Of a stretch of DNA of 64,000 nt, positions 56,050 to 64,000 are shown piece after piece. The position numbers were made by a program, and so were the translations under genes. The stretch is from assembly GCF_006716265.1 (NCBI RefSeq), contig NZ_VFOS01000001.1, positions 1,550,001 to 1,614,000 of the forward strand. The letters run 5' to 3'. The notes beneath the pieces were generated by a model, which was not told the DNA's origin, searched no databases, and was given only the letters and a program-made list of their open reading frames with translations. The stretch comes from Rarobacter faecitabidus. Its GTDB lineage: Bacteria > Actinomycetota > Actinomycetes > Actinomycetales > Cellulomonadaceae. Position 1 is the stretch's first letter; each line of letters begins with the position of its first letter.

Positions 56050-58167
56050 TCACAGCATGCACGACACGCAGCCCTCGACCTCGGTGCCCTCGAGCGCCAT
56101 CTGGCGAAGACGGATGTAGTACAGCGTCTTGATGCCCTTGCGCCATGCGTAGATCTGCGCGCGGTTCAGGTCGCGGGTGGTTGCCGTGTCCTTGAAGAAC
56201 AGCGTCAGGCTCAGGCCCTGGTCGACGTGCTGCGTCGCGGCGGCATACGTGTCGATGATCTTCTCGTAGCCGATCTCGTACGCATCCTGGTAGTACTCCA
56301 GGTTGTCGTTCGTCAGGTACGGCGCCGGGTAGTAGACGCGGCCGATCTTGCCTTCCTTGCGGATCTCGATCTTGGAGGCCACCGGGTGGATGGACGAGGT
56401 CGAGTTGTTGATGTAGCTGATCGAGCCGGTCGGCGGGACCGCCTGCAGGTTCTGGTTGTACAGGCCGTGCTCCATGACGGACGCCTTGAGTTCGCGCCAG
56501 TCGTCCTGGGTCGGGATCGCGACGCCCGCCTGGGCGAACAGTTCGCGAATGCGCTCGGTGGCGGGCTCCCACACCTGGTCGGTGTACTTGTCGAAGTATT
56601 CCCCCGAAGCGTACTTCGACTCGGCGAAGCCACCGAACGAGGTACCACGCTCGATCGCGAGCTTGTTCGATGCCCGGATCGCGTGGAACGCGACCGTGAG
56701 GAAGTAGATGTTCGTGAAGTCCAGGCCCTCTTCGGAGCCGTAGTGGATCCGCTCGCGGGCCAGGTAGCCGTGCAGGTTCATCTGGCCCAGCCCGATGGCC
56801 TTGCCCTCCGCGTTGGCGCGGCGGATCGATGGCACCGAGTCGATCGACGTCTGGTCCGCAACGGCGGTCAGCGCGCGAATCGCAGTCTCAATGGTCTTGC
56901 CGAAATCGGGCGAGTCCATCGACTTGGCGATGTTGAGCGAGCCCAGGTTGCAGGAGATGTCGCGGCCGATGTGGTCGTAGTTGAGGTCCGTGGTGTAGGT
57001 CGACGGGGTCGAGACCTGCAGGATCTCCGAGCAGAGGTTCGAGTGCGTGATCTTGCCGGCGATCGGGTTGGACCGGTTCACCGTGTCCTCGAACATCACG
57101 TACGGGTAGCCGGACTCGAATTGCAGTTCCGCAATGGTCTGGAAGAACTCGCGGGCGTTGATCTTCGTCTTGCGGATCCTGCCGTCGTCGACGAGATCGT
57201 GGTAGATCTCGGAGACGTTAACGTCCGCGAACGGCTTGCCGTAGACGCGCTCGACGTCGTACGGGCTGAACAGGTACATGTCGTCGTTGTTCTTGGCCAA
57301 CTCGAACGTGATGTCCGGGATCACGACGCCCAGCGAGAGCGTCTTGATGCGGATCTTCTCGTCCGCGTTCTCTCGCTTGGTGTCAAGGAACCGCATGATG
57401 TCGGGGTGGTGCGCGTGGAGGTATACCGCTCCGGCCCCCTGGCGCGCGCCGAGCTGGTTCGCGTAGGAGAACGAGTCCTCCAGCAGCTTCATCACCGGGA
57501 TCACGCCCGACGACTGGTTCTCGATCTTCTTGATCGGAGCACCCTGTTCGCGCAGGTTGCTCAGCAGCAGGGCCACACCGCCGCCGCGCTTCGAGAGCTG
57601 CAGGGCGGAGTTGATGCCGCGGGCGATCGACTCCATGTTGTCCTCGATGCGCAGCAGGAAGCACGAGACCGCCTCGCCGCGCTGCGCCTTGCCGAGGTTC
57701 AGGAACGTCGGAGTCGCCGGCTGGAAACGACCGGAGATGATCTCTTCCACGTAGTCCGCGGCCAACTGCTCATCGCCGTCGGCGAGCGCCAGCGCGACCA
57801 TGCACACGCGGTCCTCGAAACGCTCCAGGTACCTGCTGCCGTCGAAGGTCTTCAGCGTGTACGAGGTGTAGTACTTGAAGGCGCCAAGGAACGTCTCGAA
57901 CCGGAACTTCTTCGAGTAGGCGAGTTTGAACAGCGCCTTGACGAAGTCGCGGTCGTACTTATCCAGAACCGCGGCCTCGTAGTAGTGGTTCTCGACCAGG
58001 TAGTCCAGCTTCTCGCGCAGCGAGTGGAAGAACACCGTGTTCTGGTTGACGTGGCTCAGGAAGTACTGCCGCGCCGCGAGTTTGTCCTTGTCGAACTGGA
58101 TCTCGCCGTTGGGACCATACAGATTCAACATCGCGTTGAGCGCGTGATAGTCCAAGCCGGTCGTCAC
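56050..58167 (-). CDS. nrdE: Class Ib ribonucleotide reductase large (catalytic) subunit
   Basis: A 705-residue protein when started at GTG 58165-58167, whose GTGA overlaps the nrdI stop and has GAGG 5 nt before it. A TTG at 58191 (713 residues) is an alternative. It starts [17 protein letters not shown] and has [22 protein letters not shown] with an active-site Cys, [14 protein letters not shown], and [18 protein letters not shown]. The C-terminal tail EGCVSCML carries the Cys pair reduced by NrdH. It reduces ribonucleoside diphosphates. Operon position and length are typical. Confidence 0.95.
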   Translation of the reverse strand: MTTGLDYHALNAMLNLYGPNGEIQFDKDKLAARQYFLSHVNQNTVFFHSLREKLDYLVENHYYEAAVLDKYDRDFVKALFKLAYSKKFRFETFLGAFKYYTSYTLKTFDGSRYLERFEDRVCMVALALADGDEQLAADYVEEIISGRFQPATPTFLNLGKAQRGEAVSCFLLRIEDNMESIARGINSALQLSKRGGGVALLLSNLREQGAPIKKIENQSSGVIPVMKLLEDSFSYANQLGARQGAGAVYLHAHHPDIMRFLDTKRENADEKIRIKTLSLGVVIPDITFELAKNNDDMYLFSPYDVERVYGKPFADVNVSEIYHDLVDDGRIRKTKINAREFFQTIAELQFESGYPYVMFEDTVNRSNPIAGKITHSNLCSEILQVSTPSTYTTDLNYDHIGRDISCNLGSLNIAKSMDSPDFGKTIETAIRALTAVADQTSIDSVPSIRRANAEGKAIGLGQMNLHGYLARERIHYGSEEGLDFTNIYFLTVAFHAIRASNKLAIERGTSFGGFAESKYASGEYFDKYTDQVWEPATERIRELFAQAGVAIPTQDDWRELKASVMEHGLYNQNLQAVPPTGSISYINNSTSSIHPVASKIEIRKEGKIGRVYYPAPYLTNDNLEYYQDAYEIGYEKIIDTYAAATQHVDQGLSLTLFFKDTATTRDLNRAQIYAWRKGIKTLYYIRLRQMALEGTEVEGCVSCML

Positions 58168-58577
58168 ATCGACCTCGGTTGTCGTTGCCAAAATCGCACC
58201 AAGCCCTCCTGGACGCGAGTAACGTCCTGCGGTGTCCCCATGAGTTCGAATGCGTACAGGTATGGCACCTGACACTTCGCGGAGACGATGTCACCGGCGA
58301 GGCAATAGCCGCTGCCGAAGTTTGTATTGCCCGCGGCTATGACGCCGCGGATGAGTGCCCTGTTGCCGGGCACGTTGAGAAATTTGATGACTTGCCGCGG
58401 GACCGCCCCGCCGTGGTCCCCGCCGCCATAAGTCGGTGTCACGAGGACGTAGGGTTCGCCGACCTGCAGATCCGGGTCGGATCGCCGGAGCGGGATGCGC
58501 AAGGCTGCCAGGCCGACCTTGTCGACGAACTTCCGCGTGTTCTCGGAAACCGACGAGAAATAGACGAGGCTGGCCAC
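58164..58577 (-). CDS. nrdI: NrdI flavodoxin, class Ib RNR activator
   Basis: A 137-residue flavodoxin that supplies oxidant for assembly of the dimanganese tyrosyl radical in NrdF. Seen are [19 protein letters not shown] (FMN phosphate loop), [19 protein letters not shown] and [19 protein letters not shown], all typical of NrdI. It follows nrdH by 13 bp and overlaps nrdE. Confidence 0.95.
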   Translation of the reverse strand: MASLVYFSSVSENTRKFVDKVGLAALRIPLRRSDPDLQVGEPYVLVTPTYGGGDHGGAVPRQVIKFLNVPGNRALIRGVIAAGNTNFGSGYCLAGDIVSAKCQVPYLYAFELMGTPQDVTRVQEGLVRFWQRQPRSM

Positions 58578-58590
58578 GCCAGAGCCTGCG

Positions 58591-58842
58591 TCAGGCCACT
58601 ACGGAACTCGCCGCGACCTGCTGAGCGAGCTGGCTGATCTGGTCGGGACGGAAACCAGACCAGTGCGAGTCACCGGCGATCACGACGGGCGCCTGAAGGT
58701 ACCCGAGTGAACGAACCATCTCGAGCGCCTCGACGTCCTGGCTGATGTCGACGATCGAGTACTCGATGCCCCGCTTGTCCAGCGCACGATACGTCGCGTC
58801 GCACTGCACACAAGCCGGCTTGCTGTAGACCGTGATGCTCAT
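58591..58842 (-). CDS. nrdH: NrdH glutaredoxin-like protein
   Basis: An 83-residue thioredoxin-fold protein starting [20 protein letters not shown] with the CVQC redox motif, and with the WSGFRPDQI segment typical of NrdH. It reduces NrdE after each turnover and is itself reduced by thioredoxin reductase. AGGAGG lies 11 nt before the ATG; the frame extends further upstream but without support. It is the first gene of the operon, with two NrdR boxes about 145-190 bp upstream. Confidence 0.95.
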   Translation of the reverse strand: MSITVYSKPACVQCDATYRALDKRGIEYSIVDISQDVEALEMVRSLGYLQAPVVIAGDSHWSGFRPDQISQLAQQVAASSVVA

Positions 58843-58984
58843 TTTGACGAGTTCCTCCTGCTCGCTCGCACCCGCCCGGCTCGCCCCGAAACCGGGTCGG
58901 GCGCAAAGTGCTGACACTGCTGAAATTACGTTGTTGTCATTCGCAACGGGGCGTGGTTTCCCTCGCTCATCCCCTGCTCATCCA

Positions 58985-59032
58985 ACACTACACCTAGTGG
59001 CGGACACTCGCCTGCACTACTAGGGATAGTGT
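58985..59032. promoter_or_regulatory. Pair of NrdR boxes upstream of nrdHIEF
   Basis: ACACTACACCTAGTGG (58985-59000) matches the NrdR-box consensus ACACTATATATAGTGT at 12 of 16 positions and CTACTAGGGATAGTGT (59017-59032) at 11 of 16. Their starts are 32 bp apart, three helical turns, the usual spacing for cooperative NrdR binding. Confidence 0.75.
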
Positions 59033-59190
59033 TTGCGCGTCGCATCGGTTCGGCTGTGGACAACCTGCGCATGACTCGCCACGAGGGCCCACTGGGCCGC
59101 GACAACCCGCCGATTCGGCCTCCACATCGTCCCGGAAAACTCGTCCACGGGCGGTGGATAACGACTCGAAGATTTTTCCCACCGGCGTGT

Positions 59191-59219
59191 CGCCACCAAC
59201 GATTCACCTCTCGTTCCCC
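59191..59219 (+). promoter_or_regulatory. PHO-box-like direct repeats before pstC
   Basis: Three heptamers with 11-bp periodicity: CGCCACC (59191), ATTCACC (59202) and GTTCCCC (59213). The last two each match the PhoP unit GTTCACC at 6 of 7 positions; the first matches at 4. They lie 86-114 bp before the pstC start, a typical place for PhoP activation. Confidence 0.55.
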
Positions 59220-59304
59220 TGACCGTCGATCACCGGTCGCTATCTGCCTGGACCATGAGGGATTGACCCCCCGACCTCTCGACACGACAGGCCAAAACAA
59301 CCAC

Positions 59305-60285
59305 GTGGACACCGTCATCACCCCTCGGCGCCTGACTACCAAGCGCGAAACCGCAGACCGCGTCTTCCGCGGTAGCGTCCGCGCGAGCGGCACGACCGTG
59401 CTGCTCATCATGTCGTTCGTCGGCGTGTTCCTCCTCATCCGCGCCTGGGAGGCCCTCCGGGTAGCCGGCCCAGGCTTCTTCACGACCCAGGCGTGGGAAC
59501 CCGATTCGGGCAACTTCGGCATCGCGGCCGTGATCGTCGGGACGATCCTGATAGCCGGCGTGGCCGTCACGGTCGCGCTTCCCCTCGCGATGGGCACCGC
59601 CCTTTACATCAGCGAGTACGCCCCACCGCGCCTGCGTAAAACGCTGATCACCATCGTCGATCTCATGGCCGCCGTGCCGTCGGTCGTGTTCGGCCTGTGG
59701 GGGGTGTTCTTCCTGCAGGAGAAGATCGTCCCCGTGGCCCGGTGGATCTCCACGGTGTTCGGCTGGATCCCCCTGCTGCGCGTGGACGGCGTGGACCCGC
59801 ACGATCCGCTCGCGAGCTCGACCGTCTACACGTCCTCGACCTTCATCGCCGGCATAGTGGTGGCGATGATGATCACCCCGATCATGACCTCGATCATGCG
59901 CGAGGTCTTCATGCAGGCTCCCCTGGGTGAACGCGAGGGTGCGCTGGCACTCGGCTCGACCCGCTGGGGCATGATCCGCTCGGTCGTGCTGCCATACGGG
60001 GCGGGCGGGATCATCGGCGGCACGATGCTGGGGCTGGGCCGGGCGCTGGGCGAGACCATCGCTGTGTACATGATCATCTCGCCCGTCTTCGTCATCCAGC
60101 CGCACATCCTGGCCAATGGCACCAACTCCGTCTCGGCCCTCATCGCCCTGCGCTACGGCGAGGCGACGCCCATGGGCATGTCTGCGCTCATGGCCGCGGG
60201 TCTGGCCCTGTTCCTGATGACCCTGGTCGTCAATTTCGCGGCGTCCACCGTCGTGGCGCGCTCCCGCTCCGGGGCGAGTTCGTGA
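59305..60285 (+). CDS. pstC: Phosphate ABC transporter permease PstC
   Basis: A 326-residue permease from GTG 59305, with about six hydrophobic segments (VLLIMSFVGVFLLIRAW, AAVIVGTILIAGVAVTVALP). PstC marks are LMAAVPSVVFGLWGVFFL, REGALALGSTRWGMIRSVVL (ATPase-docking loop) and GTMLGLGRALGETIAVYMI. The frame continues upstream but that part is Arg/Pro-rich, so the GTG is preferred although its ribosome binding site is poor. In most bacteria pstS comes first; here pstC leads the operon. Confidence 0.9.
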   Translation: MDTVITPRRLTTKRETADRVFRGSVRASGTTVLLIMSFVGVFLLIRAWEALRVAGPGFFTTQAWEPDSGNFGIAAVIVGTILIAGVAVTVALPLAMGTALYISEYAPPRLRKTLITIVDLMAAVPSVVFGLWGVFFLQEKIVPVARWISTVFGWIPLLRVDGVDPHDPLASSTVYTSSTFIAGIVVAMMITPIMTSIMREVFMQAPLGEREGALALGSTRWGMIRSVVLPYGAGGIIGGTMLGLGRALGETIAVYMIISPVFVIQPHILANGTNSVSALIALRYGEATPMGMSALMAAGLALFLMTLVVNFAASTVVARSRSGASS

Positions 60286-60325
60286 GCGCGCGCCCCCCAG
60301 TTCGATTTGAAGGACGAGTTCTCCC

Positions 60326-61597
60326 ATGACCATCGCCACGCAGGTCCGCATCGACCAGGCGCCCGACGTGACAGCGAGCCAAGTGCGACGGCAGTTGTCC
60401 AACACGCGCGTTGGAGACGTGCTTGCCCTCCTCGGTTCGGCAATCGCCTCGCTCGCGCTGACCGCATTCGCCTCGCTGGTGCTCGCACCCGTTCGCGGCG
60501 CTCCCGCTTTCATCGCCCTGACACTGATCGTGTTCGTCGGGATCTATGCGGCGGTCGCCGCGATCACCGAGAACGGCCCCGCTGTGCGTGATCGCGTCGC
60601 GATGGTGGTCGTGCACACGCTCGCGTTCGCGGTGTTGCTCGTGCTGGTCTTCATCGTCGTGTTCACGGTTGCTCGAGCGCTCCCCGCGCTGCCGCATCCG
60701 AACTTCTACACCCAGGACATGTCACTCGCCGGGCCACTCGACCCGCTGGACGTCGGAGGCGTTCTCCACGCGATCACCGGAACCATGATCCAGATCGGCA
60801 TCGCACTGGCGATCACCATTCCGCTGGGTCTCGCCACCGCGGTGTTCCTCTCGGAGATTCCGGGACCGTTCGCCAGGTTCGTCCGAACGGTCGTCGAGGC
60901 GATGACCGCGTTGCCCTCCATCGTCGCGGGCCTGTTCATCTACGCCACGGCAATCTACATGTTCGGGCTCGACAAGTCCGGATTCGCCGCCGCCCTGGCC
61001 ATCTCGATCATGATGCTGCCGATCATGATCCGGTCTGCCGACGTGGTGCTCCGCCTTGTTCCCCACACGCTCAAGGAGGCCGCGTACGGCCTGGGATCCA
61101 GCCAGTGGAAGACCGTCTGGCAAGTGGTGCTGCCCACCTCCCGGTCGGGCCTGACCACGGCGATTATCCTCGCCACCGCCCGCGGGATCGGCGAGACGTC
61201 TCCGGTTCTGCTGACCTCCGGATTCACCGCGGCGATGAACACCAATCCCCTGTCGGGCCCCATGGTGTCGCTACCGCTCGCCATCTTCCAGTTCGTCAAG
61301 TCCCCAGAGCCGAACATGATCGCCCGTGGATTCGGCACGGCAGCGGTGCTCATGGCGCTCGTGGTCACCTTGTTCGTGATCGCCCGGGTCATCGGCGCCG
61401 ACAGTCCCGCCAAGAAGGCCCGGCGCCAGGACCGGCGCGAGGCCGTGCTGCACACCCTGACGGGCCTCGTTCGCCGCGCCACTCGGGCGCGGCGCGGGCG
61501 CGGCGATCGCCCCGCATCCGAGCCCGACGAAGCGCGCTCGCCCGCCGCCCAACAGTCCCACCTTCCCACCTCCACGCCTACCATCCAGGAACAGTGA
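60326..61597 (+). CDS. pstA: Phosphate ABC transporter permease PstA
   Basis: A 423-residue permease, longer than the usual 280-300. Extra N-terminal hydrophobic segments (residues about 30-115) precede the core. The core has TMIQIGIALAITIPLGLATA, MTALPSIVAGLFIYA, KEAAYGLGSSQWKTVWQVVLP (docking loop) and ARGIGETSPVLLTSGF. A charged tail of about 70 residues (KKARRQDRREAVL onward) ends the protein. It starts 40 bp after pstC and its stop overlaps the pstS start by one base. Confidence 0.92.
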   Translation: MTIATQVRIDQAPDVTASQVRRQLSNTRVGDVLALLGSAIASLALTAFASLVLAPVRGAPAFIALTLIVFVGIYAAVAAITENGPAVRDRVAMVVVHTLAFAVLLVLVFIVVFTVARALPALPHPNFYTQDMSLAGPLDPLDVGGVLHAITGTMIQIGIALAITIPLGLATAVFLSEIPGPFARFVRTVVEAMTALPSIVAGLFIYATAIYMFGLDKSGFAAALAISIMMLPIMIRSADVVLRLVPHTLKEAAYGLGSSQWKTVWQVVLPTSRSGLTTAIILATARGIGETSPVLLTSGFTAAMNTNPLSGPMVSLPLAIFQFVKSPEPNMIARGFGTAAVLMALVVTLFVIARVIGADSPAKKARRQDRREAVLHTLTGLVRRATRARRGRGDRPASEPDEARSPAAQQSHLPTSTPTIQEQ

Positions 61598-63381
61598 TGT
61601 CGAACCCCATTCAGGCCCGCCGCGGAGTACCGGCACGCCACCTCGTCAAGGTCGCGGCACTCGTCCTGGCGGGCGGCTTCGCCGCCAGCCTCGCCCTCGC
61701 GCTCGCCCCAGCGGCGAACGCCGACACCTACGTCCCGATCAGCGGTGCCGGATCGTCATGGTCAGCCAACGCAATCGATCAGTGGCGCCGAAACGTGGAG
61801 CAGTACGGCATGCGCGTCAACTACGCGTCCACCGGTTCCTCCGACGGGCGAAACCAGTTCAAGTCAGGCACCATCGACTTCGCGAGTTCCGAGATCCCCT
61901 ACGGACTCAAGGACGGCGGGGTCGTCGATACCCCGCCGTCGCGAGGCTTCGCCTATATGCCCATCGTCGCGGGCGGTACCGCCTTCATGTACAACCTGCG
62001 CATCGGCGGACAGCAGGTCACGAACCTGCGGCTGTCGGGCGATGTGCTCACCAAGCTGTTCACCGGCGACATCACCATGTGGAACGATCCCGCCATCGCG
62101 GCGGACAACCCCAACCTGTCGCTGCCGGCGCGCAAGGTCGTGCCGGTGGTCCGCTCCGACGGCTCCGGCTCGACCGCACAGTTCACGACGTGGATGGCGT
62201 CCGAGCATCAGTCGCTGTGGGACAACTACTGCAAGGCGGCGGGACGATCCACGCCGTGCGGCGTCACCTCCAACTACCCCACGGTCGCGGGCAAGGGCTT
62301 CGTCGCGCAGCCCAATTCGCAGGGCGTCGCGGGCTACGTCGCGCAGCGAGCGAACGAGGGCACCATCACCTACGTCGAGTACTCTTACGCGCTGAAAACC
62401 GGATACCCGGTCGCCAAGGTGCTCAACCACGCCGGCTACTACGTCGAGCCGACCGCCTCGAACGTCGCCGTCGGGCTGTTGTCCGCCAAAATCAACACCG
62501 ACAAGAACTCGCCTAGCTACCTCACCCAGGAGCTCACCGGGGTCTTTCGCAGCGACGACAAGCGGACGTATCCCCTGTCCTCGTACAGCTACCTGATCGT
62601 CCCGACCGGTACCCAATCGGGGTTCACGACGGCCAAGGGCAAGACGCTCGGTGCATTCTCCTACTACTTCCTGTGCGAGGGCCAGCAGCAGGCCGAGGTG
62701 CTCGGTTACTCGCCGCTGCCCATCAACCTCGTCAAGGCGGGACTAGAACAGGTGCGGGCGATTCCCGGAGTCGCGGCGCAATCCATCGACCTGAAGGGAT
62801 GCAACAACCCCACCTTCTCCCCCGACGGGACGAACACGCTAGCCAAGAACGCTCCGATGCCAGACAACTGCGACAAGAAGGGTGTCGAGCAGTGCACCCA
62901 GGGCACCGGCGGTGCGAAGAAGACGAAGACCGCAGTCACCAAGACGTCCAGCGGCACCACCAAGGGTGGGACCACAGGTTCCGGGACGACGGGTTCGACT
63001 GGCGGTGGGACGTCGACAGAATCGGGCGGTGGTACGGACGGTGGCGGCGCCGACACGGCCACGGATGGAGCCAGCGATGCGGGCACCGACGGCGGCGCGG
63101 CCGATACGGACAACACGGTCACCGGGGGCGGCGACGCGGGAGGCTCCGTCGTGGGGCCCGACTTTGGCGGCGGACCCGTCGTCTGCGAACCGGACACCGG
63201 CGTGTGCATGAATGTGATCGCCGAGCCGGTAACTCTTGAGAACTCAGCGGCGCCGGTGGTTCCGGCTGGGGCGTGGTTGGCCATCGGCGCGGCGGCCCTC
63301 GCTATCGCCGCACCGTCCCTGGTAGCCTTCCTCGCTCGCCGCAGGAACGGCTCGTACTCAGCCAAGGGAGGCGTCCGATGA
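61597..63381 (+). CDS. pstS: PstS-type phosphate-binding protein with Gly/Thr linker and C-terminal membrane anchor
   Basis: A 594-residue protein. An N-terminal signal peptide (ALVLAGGFAASLALALAPAANA) lacks a lipobox. The PstS domain starts YVPISGAGSSWSANAIDQWR and includes SDGRNQFKSGTIDFASSEIP, the phosphate loop SDGSGSTAQFTTWM and YVEYSYALKTGYP. A Gly/Ser/Thr/Asp-rich linker of about 90 residues leads to one C-terminal helix (WLAIGAAALAIAAPSLVAFL) and RRRN. No LPXTG motif is present. The binding protein is thus tethered by its C-terminus and not by lipid. The next gene overlaps by 4 bp. Confidence 0.88.
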   Translation: MSNPIQARRGVPARHLVKVAALVLAGGFAASLALALAPAANADTYVPISGAGSSWSANAIDQWRRNVEQYGMRVNYASTGSSDGRNQFKSGTIDFASSEIPYGLKDGGVVDTPPSRGFAYMPIVAGGTAFMYNLRIGGQQVTNLRLSGDVLTKLFTGDITMWNDPAIAADNPNLSLPARKVVPVVRSDGSGSTAQFTTWMASEHQSLWDNYCKAAGRSTPCGVTSNYPTVAGKGFVAQPNSQGVAGYVAQRANEGTITYVEYSYALKTGYPVAKVLNHAGYYVEPTASNVAVGLLSAKINTDKNSPSYLTQELTGVFRSDDKRTYPLSSYSYLIVPTGTQSGFTTAKGKTLGAFSYYFLCEGQQQAEVLGYSPLPINLVKAGLEQVRAIPGVAAQSIDLKGCNNPTFSPDGTNTLAKNAPMPDNCDKKGVEQCTQGTGGAKKTKTAVTKTSSGTTKGGTTGSGTTGSTGGGTSTESGGGTDGGGADTATDGASDAGTDGGAADTDNTVTGGGDAGGSVVGPDFGGGPVVCEPDTGVCMNVIAEPVTLENSAAPVVPAGAWLAIGAAALAIAAPSLVAFLARRRNGSYSAKGGVR

Positions 63382-64000
63382 CGGCGCGCTGGGAAAGCGG
63401 GTCGCGCGTGAGCGTCCTGCGCAGGGTCGGCATCGTCCTCGGCGTCGTCGGCCTGTCCGCCAACGCCCTAGGGGGCGTCCTGCTGATCGCATCAACGACC
63501 GCGAATGGTGCGGGCAGCCGGTCGGTCACGGCGAGTGACGATGACTGGGGTGCGACCACCGATTCGGCCGTGACCCAGCAGTGGGCCGATCCCGCTCTCC
63601 TGGGCGAACGTGATCCCGCGAAAGCCTCCTACAACGCGCTTGCGGGCATCACCGTCACGGTGAGCCAGACCAAGGACTTGACCACGCAGGGCATCACCGT
63701 TTCGTGGTCCGGGGCCGCCCCGACCCCGGTGAGCCGATTCTCGGAGTCGTTCTTTCAGGTCATGCAGTGCTGGGGAGACGAAGACGCCGGCCCCTCGCCG
63801 GAGCAGTGCATGTGGGGAACACCGTCGACAGGAATCGCGGCCATGCTCGGGGATCGGGTCGGGGGCCGAACCCTCCGGCTCAATGAAGATCCCGCTCAGC
63901 AGTACTCGGACGAGTACCTCGTCCCCCCGCCTGCGTCCAACCCCTACCTGCGCGCTTACTCCGTCCCGTTCGAAACGGTGGACGGTGACCGCGTCACCGA
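63378..64000 (+). CDS. Secreted or membrane protein of the pst operon, N-terminal part (cut by window edge)
   Basis: Open to the window end (207 codons). It starts MTARWESGSRVSVLRRVGIV, with a signal-type hydrophobic stretch (IVLGVVGLSANALGGVLLIAS) followed by polar sequence. The exported part contains ITVTVSQTKDLTTQGITVSW and FQVMQCWGDEDAGPSPEQCMW, where two Cys may pair. No family is recognised. The 4-bp overlap with pstS implies a related job, perhaps at the cell surface in phosphate capture. pstB is not in the window and should lie further downstream. Confidence 0.75.
   Translation, partial: MTARWESGSRVSVLRRVGIVLGVVGLSANALGGVLLIASTTANGAGSRSVTASDDDWGATTDSAVTQQWADPALLGERDPAKASYNALAGITVTVSQTKDLTTQGITVSWSGAAPTPVSRFSESFFQVMQCWGDEDAGPSPEQCMWGTPSTGIAAMLGDRVGGRTLRLNEDPAQQYSDEYLVPPPASNPYLRAYSVPFETVDGDRVT

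Noticed and set aside
56227-58272. Very long open frame on the plus strand opposite nrdE
   Set aside because: It is the antisense shadow of a high-GC gene: Val/Arg/Asp-rich, no family motifs, no start signal, while nrdE on the other strand has every class Ib motif.
63240-63381. Sortase signal at the PstS C-terminus
   Set aside because: A hydrophobic helix and Arg cluster are present but no LPXTG-like motif precedes them; a plain membrane anchor is more likely.

Overview
This is a high-GC chromosomal window with the gene set of an actinobacterium (Actinomycetota). The supporting features are a DivIVA-like coiled-coil protein, excalibur-domain secreted proteins, a leuCD operon with a divergent IclR-type regulator beside tRNA-Gln and tRNA-Glu, a class Ib nrdHIEF operon with NrdR boxes, GlgX and GlgB, and several genes whose -10 hexamer lies only 6-7 nt before the start codon, as in leaderless actinobacterial transcripts. 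The species cannot be named from the sequence; an Actinomycetales or Micrococcales relative is plausible.

Layout. 1-5 kb: etfBA (etfA is cut by the window edge), glgX and a DapC-like aminotransferase. 5-10 kb: topoisomerase IB and a class III nucleotidyl cyclase with a CRP/GlxR-like site in front of it, then birA and a DrrAB-type ABC exporter. 10-19 kb: an amino-sugar locus made of nagA-nagB, a divergent ROK regulator with an operator overlapping its promoter, a three-gene sugar ABC importer lacking its own ATPase, a cytoplasmic GH3 hexosaminidase and a ROK kinase. Together these could import, cleave, phosphorylate, deacetylate and deaminate GlcNAc-containing sugars. 19-29 kb: ddl, a secreted 14-repeat RCC1 protein, a cystathionine gamma-synthase-like enzyme, a gene-free stretch with paired long palindromes, and leuC-leuD-plsC-gpsA with divergent ltbR. 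29-37 kb: tRNA-Gln and tRNA-Glu, an excalibur protein overlapping a membrane-anchored HNH nuclease gene, a LysR/YeiH pair, a glutamine amidotransferase, a HAD hydrolase and gltX. 37-47 kb: glgB, a CnoX-like thioredoxin/TPR protein, a lipoprotein, a membrane protein with a minisatellite-encoded tail, a DivIVA-like protein, an alpha/beta hydrolase and an FKBP lipoprotein.

47.5-55 kb is an accessory island full of decayed insertion sequences (IS3, ISL3, IS256 and a second IS3). They surround two visibly AT-richer secreted-protein genes: a small beta-rich protein and a fibronectin-III protein. The island ends with the C-terminal stump of a possible AbiEii-like protein. This is the clearest horizontally acquired part of the window.

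55-64 kb: nrdHIEF on the minus strand with two NrdR boxes, then a divergent phosphate transport operon (pstC, pstA and a pstS with a membrane-anchored C-terminus) ending in a secreted or membrane protein cut by the window edge. A PHO-box-like repeat lies before pstC.

No CRISPR array, rRNA gene, intact prophage or recognisable complete defence system was found.
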